Source of the DNA: an uncultured Verrucomicrobiales bacterium
GTDB taxonomy: Bacteria; Verrucomicrobiota; Verrucomicrobiia; Verrucomicrobiales; Akkermansiaceae
Direction of reading: 5' to 3'
NCBI GenBank assembly: GCA_947039485.1
Contig: CAMQZC010000004.1
Coordinates: 1-64,000 of the forward strand
Length of the DNA: 64,000 nt
Under the pieces are notes generated by a model. It saw nothing but the letters and a program-made list of their open reading frames with translations. It did not search any database and had not been told where the DNA came from. Shown piece by piece: positions 8,970 to 17,642 of the stretch; position 1 is the stretch's first letter, and every line of letters begins with the position of its first letter. The position numbers and the translations under genes were made by a program.

Positions 8970-9959
8970 TTAGAACTGCCAGCCCAAATCACAACCAACG
9001 GTGAATTGGAATTTGTCGATGATGCTAGAGTTCATATCACGATAGATTTTGGCCTCGTTGCTGCCAGCCCATGCGAGTTGCACCCATGGGGCGATGCGCA
9101 TGTTGGCATCGCGGCCGAACTTGCCATTGAGGGAGTAGGGGAGTATGTTGGTGCGGATGCGGTAGGCGTCGATGCCCTCAGTGCTGCCAGTCCAGTAGTC
9201 CTTGGAGCCGGAGATGCCAACGATAAGCTCGAGGTCAAAGCCAACATTGCCGCTCAGATAGACATCCATGAATCGGTAGCCTACTTGCGTATCCCAGTAG
9301 CAGCCTTTGAGGCCTTGGAAGCCGTAGGCGAGCTCAGCACCGCCAAAGAAGCCTTGCTGCTTGTCATCAAAGCGCGCGCGCAGATTGAGCTCTTGGGTGA
9401 TGCGTTGGGAGCATTTGTCTCGAGCCTTGGCCATGTAACCCTCAAGACCCCCACCGTTGAGCTCGTAGCCGAGCTCGACCTTGAGGTTGGGGAAGATTTC
9501 TTTGCCCAGTGCGTAACCAGCATGACCGAGTGGGGCGCTGCCCAGTAGGTCTCCTGCACCCCAGATGATGCCAGCCTCGCCGCTCACGCGCTGGTAGATG
9601 CCCATCCCAAAGAGGTTGCGGTTGGGTAGGACGTAGGATCCATAGATGCTGGAGTAACCGTAGGCGCTGAAGCGGTCGGTGACACCCATGCCGCGCACAT
9701 TGTAGTTGCTGGTGTAGGCGTTGATGTTGAAATCAAAGTTCTTATCGCTGCTCTCAACAGGCGCAGGGGCTTCCGCTACGTGCATCGGAGCGGAGGATGT
9801 CTTGTAGTGAGCCGGCTCGCTGAACTGGTCAAAGACGGAGTCGTCGAAGATGTTGCTGTATTCGACCGATCCTGAGGGTATGGAGGGAGGGCTGGCCGTC
9901 GCGAGTGCTAAGGTGCTGCTCATTACTGCAGAGCAGATGCTGGTGAGTGTCTTTTTCAT
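8970..9959 (-). CDS. predicted outer-membrane beta-barrel protein
   Basis: 329 aa. Residues 1-22 are a Sec signal peptide (basic start, then SAVMSSTLALATAS). After a flexible acidic/Pro region the chain alternates aromatic strands (NFDFNINAYTSNYNVRGMG, VELGYELNGG, FFGGAELAYGF) and ends in GWQF; a terminal Phe after an amphipathic strand is the usual recognition signal for outer-membrane barrels. I cannot name a family. A TATAAT box ends only 10 bp before the ATG, so the transcript may be almost leaderless. Monocistronic, with its own terminator. Confidence 0.8.
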   Translation of the reverse strand: MKKTLTSICSAVMSSTLALATASPPSIPSGSVEYSNIFDDSVFDQFSEPAHYKTSSAPMHVAEAPAPVESSDKNFDFNINAYTSNYNVRGMGVTDRFSAYGYSSIYGSYVLPNRNLFGMGIYQRVSGEAGIIWGAGDLLGSAPLGHAGYALGKEIFPNLKVELGYELNGGGLEGYMAKARDKCSQRITQELNLRARFDDKQQGFFGGAELAYGFQGLKGCYWDTQVGYRFMDVYLSGNVGFDLELIVGISGSKDYWTGSTEGIDAYRIRTNILPYSLNGKFGRDANMRIAPWVQLAWAGSNEAKIYRDMNSSIIDKFQFTVGCDLGWQF

Positions 9960-9968
9960 CTTGATTGG

Positions 9969-9997
9969 ATTATAGGTATTTTTGAATTATCTGGCAA
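9969..9997 (-). promoter_or_regulatory. promoter of the OMP gene, near-leaderless spacing
   Basis: Minus strand TTGCCA (9997-9992), 17-bp spacer, TATAAT (9974-9969). Transcription would start near 9962, about 3 nt before the ATG at 9959. Confidence 0.65.
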
Positions 9998-10016
9998 GCT
10001 TAAAAGTCGAAATGAA

Positions 10017-10772
10017 TTAGGCTTTTTTTGTTAAAAGGTACCAGAGGAATAGGCTGTTGTGCGTGATGTAGCGTTTGAATAGGCGTCGTGGCTCCTTGAC
10101 GAGGCGGTAGAGCCACTCAAATCCATTGTTGCGAATCCACTTTGGCGCCTGCTGGACGAGGCCTGCATGGAAGTTAAATGCGGCTCCTACAGCAAAGTAG
10201 AGCCCGGGGGGCAGTGCTCCCTGAGCCTTGCGCTCATAGAGCCACTGCTCCTGCTTGGGGCAGCCGAGACCGACCCAAACGCAGTTGGCCCCACTCTCTC
10301 TGATGAGTTGGCAGATTTTCTCGTGCTCGCCCTCGGGCCACTCGCCCATGGGGGGGGAGTAGCTACCTGCGATGTCGATGCCCGGATAGCGGCTGGCAAA
10401 GGGACCTTGTAGCTGCGCGAGTGCATGCTCGCTGCCGCCGAGTAGGAAGTGGCGCAGCCCATGCTCGCGGCCGATATCCCAGACCTGCTCCATCATATCA
10501 GGCCCGTAGAGGCGGCAGCTCTCCTTGCGCTTGCGACGCAGCAGCCAGACGATGGGCATGCCATCGGGGCAGATGTAGTCAAAGTTCTGCATGCCCTTGC
10601 CATAGCCCTGCTCATCTTGGAGTATGCGGGTGAGCACGTGCACGTCGGAGTGCGCGATGAGTCGTGGCTGCTGCGTGCTGCTAGCCTGCTCTGCGAGATG
10701 CAGGGCTGCCTCCTCGAGAGAGGCTGAGACGTAGGGGATGCCAAAGATAGGGATGCAGCTAATTGCGGACAT
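10017..10772 (-). CDS. WecG/TagA/CpsF family glycosyltransferase (GT26)
   Basis: 251 aa from ATG at 10772, chosen because the family begins just before the IPIFGIPY strand; a longer frame to 10877 overlaps ispH. Diagnostic blocks: IAHSDVHVLTRIL, CPDGMPIVWLLRRK, RLYGPDMMEQV, FLLGGSE, VGLGCPKQEQWL and VGAAFNFHAG. GT26 enzymes add ManNAc-type or glucosyl residues to lipid-linked sugars during teichoic acid, enterobacterial common antigen or exopolysaccharide synthesis. The C-terminal WLYRLVKEPRRLFKRY is the usual basic, membrane-docking end. It lies 25 bp downstream of ispH on the same strand, so the two may be cotranscribed. Confidence 0.93.
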   Translation of the reverse strand: MSAISCIPIFGIPYVSASLEEAALHLAEQASSTQQPRLIAHSDVHVLTRILQDEQGYGKGMQNFDYICPDGMPIVWLLRRKRKESCRLYGPDMMEQVWDIGREHGLRHFLLGGSEHALAQLQGPFASRYPGIDIAGSYSPPMGEWPEGEHEKICQLIRESGANCVWVGLGCPKQEQWLYERKAQGALPPGLYFAVGAAFNFHAGLVQQAPKWIRNNGFEWLYRLVKEPRRLFKRYITHNSLFLWYLLTKKA

Positions 10773-10797
10773 GCGAGAGCGAGGGAGTGTGAGGAAA

Positions 10798-11994
10798 TTA
10801 GGAACGTAGCTCAAAAAGCCTTGTGATGACCTCATCAATGATGTTGGCCGGGCAGGAGGCTCCTGCGGTGACGCCAATCTTCTTGAACTTGTTGAGGTCA
10901 GCTGCTCCGGGTGGCATCAGGAGTAACTCTTCTTGCTTGCTTTCGAGGTTAAAGGCTCGCACCTCAGTCATGCTTAAGATGCATGAGGCTGAGTTAATGA
11001 AGTAGGTGGGGAGTCGTCGGCTGGCGATGTGGGCAAGGTGAGAGGTGTTGGAGCTGTTGTAGCCCCCGACTATGACCATGGCGTCTAAGTCCTGATCGAG
11101 CAGCTCGGCTAGGGCATTTTGCCTGTCTTGAGTAGCGCCGCAAATTGTGTCACAGGCTTGGAAGCGTGAGTCGTCTCCATCGCGCTCAATGACGGCCTCA
11201 CGGAGAATCTGCTGGATGCGCGCCGTCTCCTTTTGTAGCATTGTTGTCTGATTTGCCATGCCGATGAGCTGCAAATCACGCGTAGGGTCAAAGCCCGCGG
11301 AGAAGGCTCCTGTGAAGCGCTCGCGGAAGCCCGCGGCCTCTGCTTGACCTGTGATAAAGCCAGCTAGCGCGTGGGCGTCATTTTCATTAGAAATCATGAG
11401 GAAGCGTCCATCGCCTGCCTCACCGCGCGATTGCGAGGCTGTCGCCATGCTCTCCTCGTGATTGCACTTGCCATGGATGATGCTAGTTACGCCTAGCTTC
11501 GCATAGGTCCTGACCTTGTGCCAGACCTTGACGACATTGCCGCAGGTGGTGTCAACCAGCTGTGCACCCTTGTCGGAGAAGAACTTGCGCATGCCAACTG
11601 TTACCCCAAAAGCAGGGATGACTACCACGTCACCAGCCTCCACTTGATCATACTCAGGGGAGTTGATTTGCCATGGGAGTTGCTTAAAGTCAAGTGCGGC
11701 CAGACGTGCATTCACCTCGGGGTTGTGGATAATCTCCCCAATGATCCAGACGCGCTCCGTGGGGAAGTACTCGCGGGTTGAGTAGGCGATGTCAACGGCG
11801 CGGCGTACCCCATCGCAGAAGCCAAAGGCGGCGGCGAGATACACCGCCGTGTTGCCGCGGCGCAGGACATTACCTTGAGCCGTGATGCTATCGATGAGCT
11901 CACTATGGAAATGGGAGCTCATCTTGTTGGCAATTTTTGTCTTATCAATGCCGCGACGGACATTGATTGCTTTGCGTGGTTGGGGCTCACTCAT
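10798..11994 (-). CDS. ispH: 4-hydroxy-3-methylbut-2-enyl diphosphate reductase, long plant/cyanobacterial form
   Basis: 398 aa against about 310 for E. coli IspH. Cluster cysteines are visible in GFCDGVRRAV (Cys60), DTTCGNVV and DTICGATQ; substrate-contact motifs are IIHNPEVN, IIHGKCNHEES and YNSSNTSHLAHIA. It catalyses the last step of the MEP isoprenoid pathway with a [4Fe-4S] centre. The N-terminal extension and an insert after NHEE are features of the cyanobacterial/plant subgroup. The first 17 codons and upstream DNA are duplicated at 17398-17492, a scar of rearrangement (see repeats). Confidence 0.95.
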   Translation of the reverse strand: MSEPQPRKAINVRRGIDKTKIANKMSSHFHSELIDSITAQGNVLRRGNTAVYLAAAFGFCDGVRRAVDIAYSTREYFPTERVWIIGEIIHNPEVNARLAALDFKQLPWQINSPEYDQVEAGDVVVIPAFGVTVGMRKFFSDKGAQLVDTTCGNVVKVWHKVRTYAKLGVTSIIHGKCNHEESMATASQSRGEAGDGRFLMISNENDAHALAGFITGQAEAAGFRERFTGAFSAGFDPTRDLQLIGMANQTTMLQKETARIQQILREAVIERDGDDSRFQACDTICGATQDRQNALAELLDQDLDAMVIVGGYNSSNTSHLAHIASRRLPTYFINSASCILSMTEVRAFNLESKQEELLLMPPGAADLNKFKKIGVTAGASCPANIIDEVITRLFELRS

Positions 11995-12038
11995 GGCTTG
12001 ATATTTTGCCCTGATGCGCCCTGAGAGTCAAGCTTAGA
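11944..12038. repeat. ispH 5'-end repeat, original copy
   Basis: 95 bp spanning codons 1-17 of ispH and its upstream leader. It recurs with about four differences at 17398-17492, and its upstream part recurs more loosely at 19582-19619. Confidence 0.9.
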
Positions 12039-12297
12039 TACTCCGCTAGTTGCTGCGGAGTACTGGATTTAGTGTTGATTCTTCTTTTTGTTGTCATCTC
12101 TCGTTGCGTCTTTCCTCTTGAGAAAGCGTAGTATCTTGATGCTGACATCCGTTCCAAGAGGTCGGATGAACTCTCCTCTCGCCTGCTCACTGCCACGATT
12201 GCTTGCAGTTTAGATAAGCTTGAGCCAGGGCACTGACTGTGGGTGTTGCTTTACAAGCTCTGCTGCTGCATCTGAGGATGATGATGCTAACTTGGAT
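11995..12297. other. ispH leader and gene remnant region
   Basis: A hairpin (TACTCCGC/GCGGAGTA, 12039-12062) lies in the ispH leader. On the minus strand a short open tail (LASSSSDAAAELVKQHPQ... ending in TAA near 12226) looks like the C-terminus of a lost gene, but I cannot identify it. No intact gene. Confidence 0.5.
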
Positions 12298-13350
12298 TTA
12301 TTCACTGCCACGGCTCAATAATTTGAGGCATTTATTAAAGCAGGGGCTTGTCTTCGCTAGGACAAAGCGCTTGAGTGCGCGTTTGGCCTGCTTGAATTTG
12401 GAGAAGCTCGGCTGCTGCGGTATGCGTGCAACTTTGGTGTAAGGTTGAGTCACAATTTCAAAGTCCTTTGGATAAGTTGTTTTGAGATGCTCAAGGATAT
12501 CACCACGCCCCATTGTCATTCTGGCTAGTACGCAGTCAAGGAGCATCTCTTGTCTACCAATGCTAACATCAAGCTTGGTGATGCGCTCAACCTGTACAAA
12601 GAAGTTGAGCAGATGCTTGTAGTTCCTCGTGTAAAACGCATCAGATTTCCCTGCTTGGAACCAGACTCCACCACTGTGTCGACGGTAGACTGACATACAG
12701 CCTGGTAGATGCATGGACTTGCCCTGCAGCGCGTGCATGATATGTATCATCCTGTCTCCTGGGAATATTTTTTCAGGGAACTTGTCCTCAAATTTGTAGT
12801 CTGTGCGATTGAAGCCCCATCGATAGACGGCGGTGTTGGTGACGATGCTATTGCATGCAGCAAGCATCTCTACAGTTGCAACGCGAGCGGAGTCTCTATA
12901 GGGCTGAGCTGGATGGATGGAGTCGGGGTACTCCCCCTCCTTCCATCGGAATACGGCTGAGTGATGAGCAATTGAGAAATCTGGATTTGCCTCAAGGAAG
13001 TCCACTTGCTTTTGTAGCTTGAGTGGATCAGTCCAGTAGTCATCCCCTTCGCAAAACGCGACATATTTACCGCGTAGCTTAGGGAGTATGTTGTGCCATA
13101 TGTGCTTTCCTTGGCTATATTGGTTTTCCGTCTGATAGGTTACTTGCCATTGAATGTGTGGATTATTCTCCACATACTCTCTGATAATATCCTGACTTCT
13201 ATCAGTGGATGCATCGTCATGGATCTATATTTCAATAGGAAAATTGGTTTTTTGCATGATAAAACCATCAAGACATTGTCTTAAAAAATTCTCATGGTTG
13301 AAGACGAGGCAGGTAATGCTCAGTAGTGGGGTAGGGGGAGTGTGGCTCAT
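12298..13350 (-). pseudogene. family 2 glycosyltransferase, interrupted by in-frame TAG (copy 1)
   Basis: Reading from ATG at 13350 gives MSHTPPTPLLSITCLVFNHE..., a GT-A fold start, then TAG at 13225-13227 (codon 42), then IHDDASTDRS and a continuous frame to TAA at 12298. IHDDAST is the nucleotide-binding DD motif, so the stop falls directly before it. The rest keeps FCEGDDYWTDPLKLQKQ (metal-binding region) and the CMSVYRRHSGGVW acceptor segment. The paralogue at 18466-19505 has Leu (CTC) at the TAG position. Translation from the internal ATG at 13173 would lack the donor-binding half, so I treat this as a recently inactivated gene. The product would have added a sugar to a surface glycan. 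Confidence 0.85.
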
Positions 13351-13475
13351 TGGGATTTAGTCTTTTATCTTAGATAGTATTTACTCGTGGCGTTGCCGTA
13401 CTTGTTGGGCGCTGGCACAAACATAAGGCTGCGCATGAGGTGAGATTCTTTGCTCATAGGATAGCTGGGTTGGAT

Positions 13476-13741
13476 TTAGGATTGCTTCTTGATGAGCACG
13501 TGGCGGCGGAAGCTGAGTACATCTACGCCATCTTGGTTGCTCGCAATGCTCTCGACGTAGACAACGCCGCGGTCAGCCTTGCTCTGCGACTCCTTCTTAT
13601 CTAGTACGAGGGTGCGCACGTAGATGGTGTCGTTGATAAATACAGGGTTGAGGTGCTTTGCGCCTCGTAGCCGAGATTAGCAATAGCCTTGCCACTCACA
13701 TCAGGTACGGTGATTCCTACAGCGAGGGGAGAGGCTTGCAT
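13476..13741 (-). pseudogene. MaoC-like (R)-hydratase remnant
   Basis: Two overlapping frames together spell a C-terminal MaoC hot-dog segment: KAIANLGYEAQ in one, then HLNPVFINDTIYVRTLVLD, ESIASNQDGVDVLSFRRHVL to a TAA at 13476 in another, with the shift around 13660. NPVF-x-x-DT and the NQDG...SFRR ending are typical. About 40 or more N-terminal residues, including the catalytic Asp/His, are missing, so it is a dead fragment. Its presence in a glycan locus is unexplained; the methylmalonyl-CoA genes elsewhere in the window show no link. Confidence 0.75.
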
Positions 13742-13818
13742 AGTGCTTGTTGTGGGCTTTGCTGAATTAGGTGATTGGTTTTTCTTAATTATTGAAATTT
13801 CAATAATTATTTTCGGAC

Positions 13819-14478
13819 TTAAGCTCGTTTTTTGAGAATGTGGGCAGGGTTTCCGATAACGGTAAGATCGTCGCTTAGCTCTTTAAGAACGTTGGAGCAC
13901 TGGCCGACAATGTTGCGATTGCCGATGTGGATATTGTTGCCAAGGGTTGCTTTGAGTCCGACAAAGTTCATGTCTCCAATGTGGAGACCACTGCCGATGC
14001 ACGCTTGGGACGCGACGAAGTTGTTGTTGCCCATGGTGGTATCATGCCCAAAGTGTGTGCCATAGAGAAAGGTGTTGAAGTTGCCAATCCTTGAATTGGT
14101 ATTGACTGAGCAGTTGCAGAGGATGACGTTACCATAGCCAATGTTGACTGATCGAGCTATCATCACGGAGGGGTGGATGAAGTTACAATACTTTTCCGCA
14201 GGGAAGTCGAGCTCGTAGAGTATCTTTGAGCGCTCTTTTAAAACATCCATACGGTAAAGCTGATAGATGTATTTGACGTCATCATACTTGCCATATTGCT
14301 CATGCAGCTCGCGTATAGGGCAGAGAATCGGGTAGCCATTGACTGAGGGACCGCCTGAGAGGTCGTCAAGAGCAAGGCCTAGGACCTCAATATTCATGCC
14401 GCAGCGTGTGCGTGCATCTTCAATTTGATCGGCGATTACGGTAGGAGTGCCTCTCCCTCCGATGATAATGATTTTCAT
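13819..14478 (-). CDS. NeuD/PglD-like sugar O- or N-acyltransferase
   Basis: 219 aa from ATG at 14478 (MKIIIIGGRG), the normal family start; the longer frame to 14607 is unsupported. An N-terminal Rossmann-like domain binds the sugar nucleotide, then imperfect hexapeptide repeats (SVNIGYGNVILCN, GNNNFVASQACIGSGLHIG) form a left-handed beta-helix that binds acetyl-CoA, ending in VIGNPAHILKKRA. The catalytic His may be that of GTHFGHDT. Homologues acetylate sialic acids or bacillosamine-type sugars. It is the only apparently intact gene between the two broken genes that flank it. Confidence 0.85.
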   Translation of the reverse strand: MKIIIIGGRGTPTVIADQIEDARTRCGMNIEVLGLALDDLSGGPSVNGYPILCPIRELHEQYGKYDDVKYIYQLYRMDVLKERSKILYELDFPAEKYCNFIHPSVMIARSVNIGYGNVILCNCSVNTNSRIGNFNTFLYGTHFGHDTTMGNNNFVASQACIGSGLHIGDMNFVGLKATLGNNIHIGNRNIVGQCSNVLKELSDDLTVIGNPAHILKKRA

Positions 14479-14670
14479 AGTTATTGGTATAGGTAATAAA
14501 TTATTGTTATTGGAGCGTGATCTTGCAGAGATTGCTGTAGTTGGTAATGCTTTGCTGCATATCCTGCGCTGAATCGAGCTTGCCGCGAAGGGCAGTGACG
14601 GAGGCATTGGTTCCCATGCAGGTGCGAAGCTGGCTAGCCAATTTCTCTTATCTTGTTCATCTATAATGGA
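14479..14670. other. intergenic stretch with unidentified gene tail
   Basis: On the minus strand a short frame LASQLRTCMGTNASVTALRGK... runs to TAA near 14510. It looks like the end of a protein whose start was removed by the junction with the WbqC region. I could not assign a family. Confidence 0.4.
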
Positions 14671-15361
14671 TTAGTTTAGAAGGATAGGTGATTCGTGTAC
14701 CATGCTTGATGTTTTAGCTTTGCCGTTGAACATGAGCACATCCAGTATTGAAAGTCCTGCGATGAAATCTGGTCCAAATTGGGTGTAGCTCTGAATCGTA
14801 GGCTGGAGAAAGGATAGCTTGACCCCAGCGTCGCTGAAGTCTTTGTGTTGGTAGAGTGATTGCCCTCCAATAGCGTTGATATAGTGATTAGCAGATGTTA
14901 ATTTGCAGAGCTCTAGGACTTTTTCTTGTGCTGGCTTTAGGTTGTCAAAATGATAACTTGAGGCTAATCGCTTGGGCGTAGCTATATCGAGATGATCACA
15001 TATCATGGAGAGAGAGTGAGCCAAGTAGGGCAGCAGCTGGCGTTCTTCAAGAGTGATGATGCTGGATATTCTCCTCAAAGAAGGGTGCTTTTCTGTAGTT
15101 TTCTTCAATGCGCTTGATGAGTTTATCTGCGCGATAGAGCGTCGCTATCTCGCGCTGGCCAATGCTACTATTGAGCGCTGCTGATTTTATGGGTAGAGAG
15201 AAGTAAGCTGCTTGCTTTTTTTCCAAAAGCCTGTTTCTATTACACCAGCCATTTTTAGAGTACTGCGCTGTATCGTAAATTATATAGTGATCAACAGCTG
15301 CAATGAGCTGAAAATAACCAATATATGGCAAGAAATATGGCTGCATAATGCCTAGTTTCAT
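14671..15361 (-). pseudogene. WbqC family protein, frameshifted (copy 1)
   Basis: The start MKLGIMQPYFLPYIGYFQLI at 15361 is the canonical WbqC N-terminus (KxGIMQPYxFPYIGYFQL). The frame ends in TGA near 15047 after KAPFFEEN. The adjacent frame carries the rest: SSIITLEERQLLPYLAHSLSMIC, YINAIGGQSLYQ and GLSILDVLMFNG to TAA at 14671. Together they make a full-length (about 230 aa) WbqC protein, a family found in O-antigen and nucleotide-sugar loci and of uncertain chemistry. The ATG overlaps the upstream aminotransferase stop (ATGA). The same frameshift occurs in the second copy at 22315-22981. Confidence 0.85.
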
Positions 15362-16565
15362 GACGTGATGATGCTAGTGATTCGAACCAGTGTGCTATCT
15401 TCGATTCCGGCGTAAATAGGTAGGCAAAGGACAGTTTCTGCGAGCTTGCGCGCAACGGGGATGTGCGCAGCTTTCGCTGAGAGGGTGTTGCGATAGGCCT
15501 CGAAATCAGGGATGACAGGGTAGAAGTAGCGGCGCGCAAGGATGCCTTCAGCCTTGAGCTTGTTATAGAGCTCATCACGGCTCATGCCGTAGGCGGCCTC
15601 ATCGATGTAGATGGGGAAGTAGGAGTAGTTATGCTTAACTCCTGTAATATCGGCGATACAGCGGATTCCGGGGGTGTCAGCGAGAGCTGCGCGGTAAATA
15701 TTGGCAGCTTTTTTACGACTGGCAATAGCATCATCAATTTGCTTGAGGTTGAGTAGACCGTAGGCGGCGCGTATCTCATCCATCTTGGAGTTGATGCCAT
15801 GTGCGAGGACGCTAAGCTCCCCTGTGAAGCCAAAGTTCTTGAGCTGGTCAATATGCTGCTTGCTCTCGGCACTGGGGCAGATGAGGGCTCCGCCTTCTAC
15901 CGTGTTGTAGACCTTGGTCGCATGAAAGGAGAGGGTGGACATATCGCCCTGCCTGAGGATGCTCTCGCCATTGACCTCGACGGCAAAGGCGTGGGCGGCA
16001 TCATAGATGACCTTGAGTCCGTGCTTGTCGGCGATGGCTTGAATGGCGGATGTGTCGCATGGCGTGCCATAGACATGCACAGCCATGATGGCGACTGTGG
16101 CAGGGGTGATGGCTTCCTCGATGAGTGCGGGATCGATGTTGCCCGTCTCTACCTCCACGTCAACAAAGATGGGGGTGAGTCCATTCCACCAGAGGGAGTG
16201 GGTGGTGGCGACAAAGGAGTAGGGGGTGGTGATGACCTCCCCGCGACGCAGATTCATCGCCTGCAGGGCTGTGATGAGGGGCAGGGTGCCATTGGTAAAG
16301 AGGCTCAGATGAGGGGTCTTGAGATAGTCGCTTAGCGCGGCCTCTAGTAGCTGGTGATAGTGGCCGTTGTTGGTGAGCCACTTGCGCTCCCAGATATCAT
16401 CCAGTAACTCCTTGAACTCATCAAGGGGTGGTAGCAGGGGGCTGGTGACGGTAATAGGGGGCTGGCTCATAGCTTAGCAGAAGGGGCAGTATTTGCGTAA
16501 GTACAGTATGCCAAAATAGATAGCTGATGTCAAGCAGGCTTCAATGCTAAGTTGCGCATCGTTGA
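14720..16565. repeat. 1.85-kb near-identical block, copy 1 (wbqC-aminotransferase-flippase tail)
   Basis: Matches 22360-24290 at very high identity across the wbqC-like frames, the whole aminotransferase and the start of a flippase 3' tail. Relative to copy 2 it lacks about 70 bp near 16500, lost between short direct repeats containing cgta. Confidence 0.92.
15358..16470 (-). CDS. DegT/DnrJ/EryC1/StrS sugar aminotransferase (copy 1)
   Basis: 370 aa, PLP-dependent fold type I. Visible motifs: FTNGTLPLITALQAM, GEVITTPYSFVATTHS, the cofactor Asp in VIYDAAHAF, the Schiff-base Lys in LSFHATKVYNTVEGGAL and the C-terminal ARRYFYPVIP. Enzymes of this family add an amino group to keto-sugar nucleotides such as dTDP-4-keto-6-deoxyglucose; the rfbA/rfbB genes in this window could supply such a substrate, which is inference. 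A second copy at 22978-24090 differs at only a handful of residues. It overlaps the wbqC-like ATG by 4 bp, suggesting coupled translation. Confidence 0.93.
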   Translation of the reverse strand: MSQPPITVTSPLLPPLDEFKELLDDIWERKWLTNNGHYHQLLEAALSDYLKTPHLSLFTNGTLPLITALQAMNLRRGEVITTPYSFVATTHSLWWNGLTPIFVDVEVETGNIDPALIEEAITPATVAIMAVHVYGTPCDTSAIQAIADKHGLKVIYDAAHAFAVEVNGESILRQGDMSTLSFHATKVYNTVEGGALICPSAESKQHIDQLKNFGFTGELSVLAHGINSKMDEIRAAYGLLNLKQIDDAIASRKKAANIYRAALADTPGIRCIADITGVKHNYSYFPIYIDEAAYGMSRDELYNKLKAEGILARRYFYPVIPDFEAYRNTLSAKAAHIPVARKLAETVLCLPIYAGIEDSTLVRITSIITS

Positions 16566-16673
16566 GCAGGGCGCTTGCAGAGTGGTGGCTTCTTATTTAG
16601 CTACAAGCCGAGCCTTCATTATTAGGGGCTGCTCACATGCGCTGTGCTATAAGCAACTTTGCTTTACTTGATC
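16471..16673. other. stranded flippase 3' tail
   Basis: 16474-16565 aligns with the C-terminal coding end of the other flippase (24119-24290), including the terminal CPFC codons, but has a deletion and no open frame. It lies downstream of a different flippase C-terminus, marking a recombination edge. No intact gene. Confidence 0.7.
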
Positions 16674-17397
16674 TTATGCTTTTTTGAAACGGAAGATATT
16701 GCGCGCCTTTTCAACGACGCCCTTTTCCTTGATGATGTCGAGTGCCGGGATGAGTAGAGCAAAGGAAACCCCCTTTTTAATAAGAGTGAGGCGCAAGAGT
16801 AAGTCGGAGCGACCCTTGACAAGCCGTAGGTTGTTGTTGATGCTGCCGAAGTGGAAGCCCATGATGCCCCAGATGAGGATTTGCATGTAAGGGACGCAAA
16901 TCATCCATTGAGGCCCATAAACAAGGGCTACGAGGGGTTCGCTCAACGAAAACAAGAGACATCCGCCAAAAAATATACCAAGAGAGGTGATGCGAATGTA
17001 CTTGTGATATACCTCGATGAGGCGGATCTCGTCATGCTGAATGGTTGAGAGAATAGGAAAGGTGACAGAGCCAAGGATGCCATTAACTAATTTGTTGGGG
17101 GCCTCTGAGGTTTGGTAGGCTCTATTAAACGTACCCAGATCAGCGGCTCCGTAGTATTTGCCTATAAGTAGGCTTTTAGCATTGCTGTAAATTACATCAA
17201 CAATACCATTGAGGACGAGTCGGCTGCCAAAGGCAAAGAATTCTTTAAATGAGGTGAGGCTGAAGATTAGTCTGGGCTTCCACGGAGAGAATGTCCAGAG
17301 TAAAATCAGGTTGCAGACGGTACTAACCGCTGTCTGAATAACGAGGGCCCAATAGGACCACCCGCTATAAGCTGCCCAAATGCAGCATGGCATGGAT
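16674..17397 (-). pseudogene. Wzx-type polysaccharide flippase, N-terminally truncated (copy 1)
   Basis: The frame aligns from WSYWALVIQ and SPWKPRLIFSLTSFKEFFAFGSRL onward with the second half of the flippase at 24258-25247, then continues through more membrane helices to IFRFKKA and TAA at 16674. About 155 N-terminal residues are missing. At 17397/17398 the frame runs into an out-of-frame ispH 5' fragment, so the apparent GTG start at 17444 lies in foreign sequence. MATE/MVF-like flippases move undecaprenyl-linked repeat units across the inner membrane and need all 12-14 helices, so this copy is presumably dead. Confidence 0.85.
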
Positions 17398-17492
17398 ATC
17401 AATGCCGCGACGGACATTGATTGATTTGCGTGGTTGGGGCTCACTCATGGCTTGATATTTTGCCCGGATGCGCCCTCTGAGTCAAGCTTAGA
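17398..17492. repeat. ispH 5'-end fragment (second copy)
   Basis: 95 bp with about four differences from 11944-12038. It contains the ispH ATG, 17 codons and its leader, then runs into flippase sequence. This is what a tandem duplication with end points in ispH and a flippase gene would leave. Confidence 0.9.
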
Positions 17493-17642
17493 GTACGATA
17501 CCCTCTATCTGAGCGTAATCATCATCAGTGAAAGAGTTGCCATAATGGGACGATTGACAAAGTCATCCATGCCATCTCTGTGCATGCTTGTCTTAATCAC
17601 TAGATTCTTATCAGGAGAAAAGCCTGAGTTGATGAGAGGCGC

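Noticed and set aside
14671-15361. Two separate small genes (104 and 145 aa)
   Set aside because: Together they make one full-length WbqC protein; each alone lacks half of the conserved blocks.
17398-17448. A second ispH gene
   Set aside because: Only 17 codons are present before the sequence passes into an unrelated flippase.
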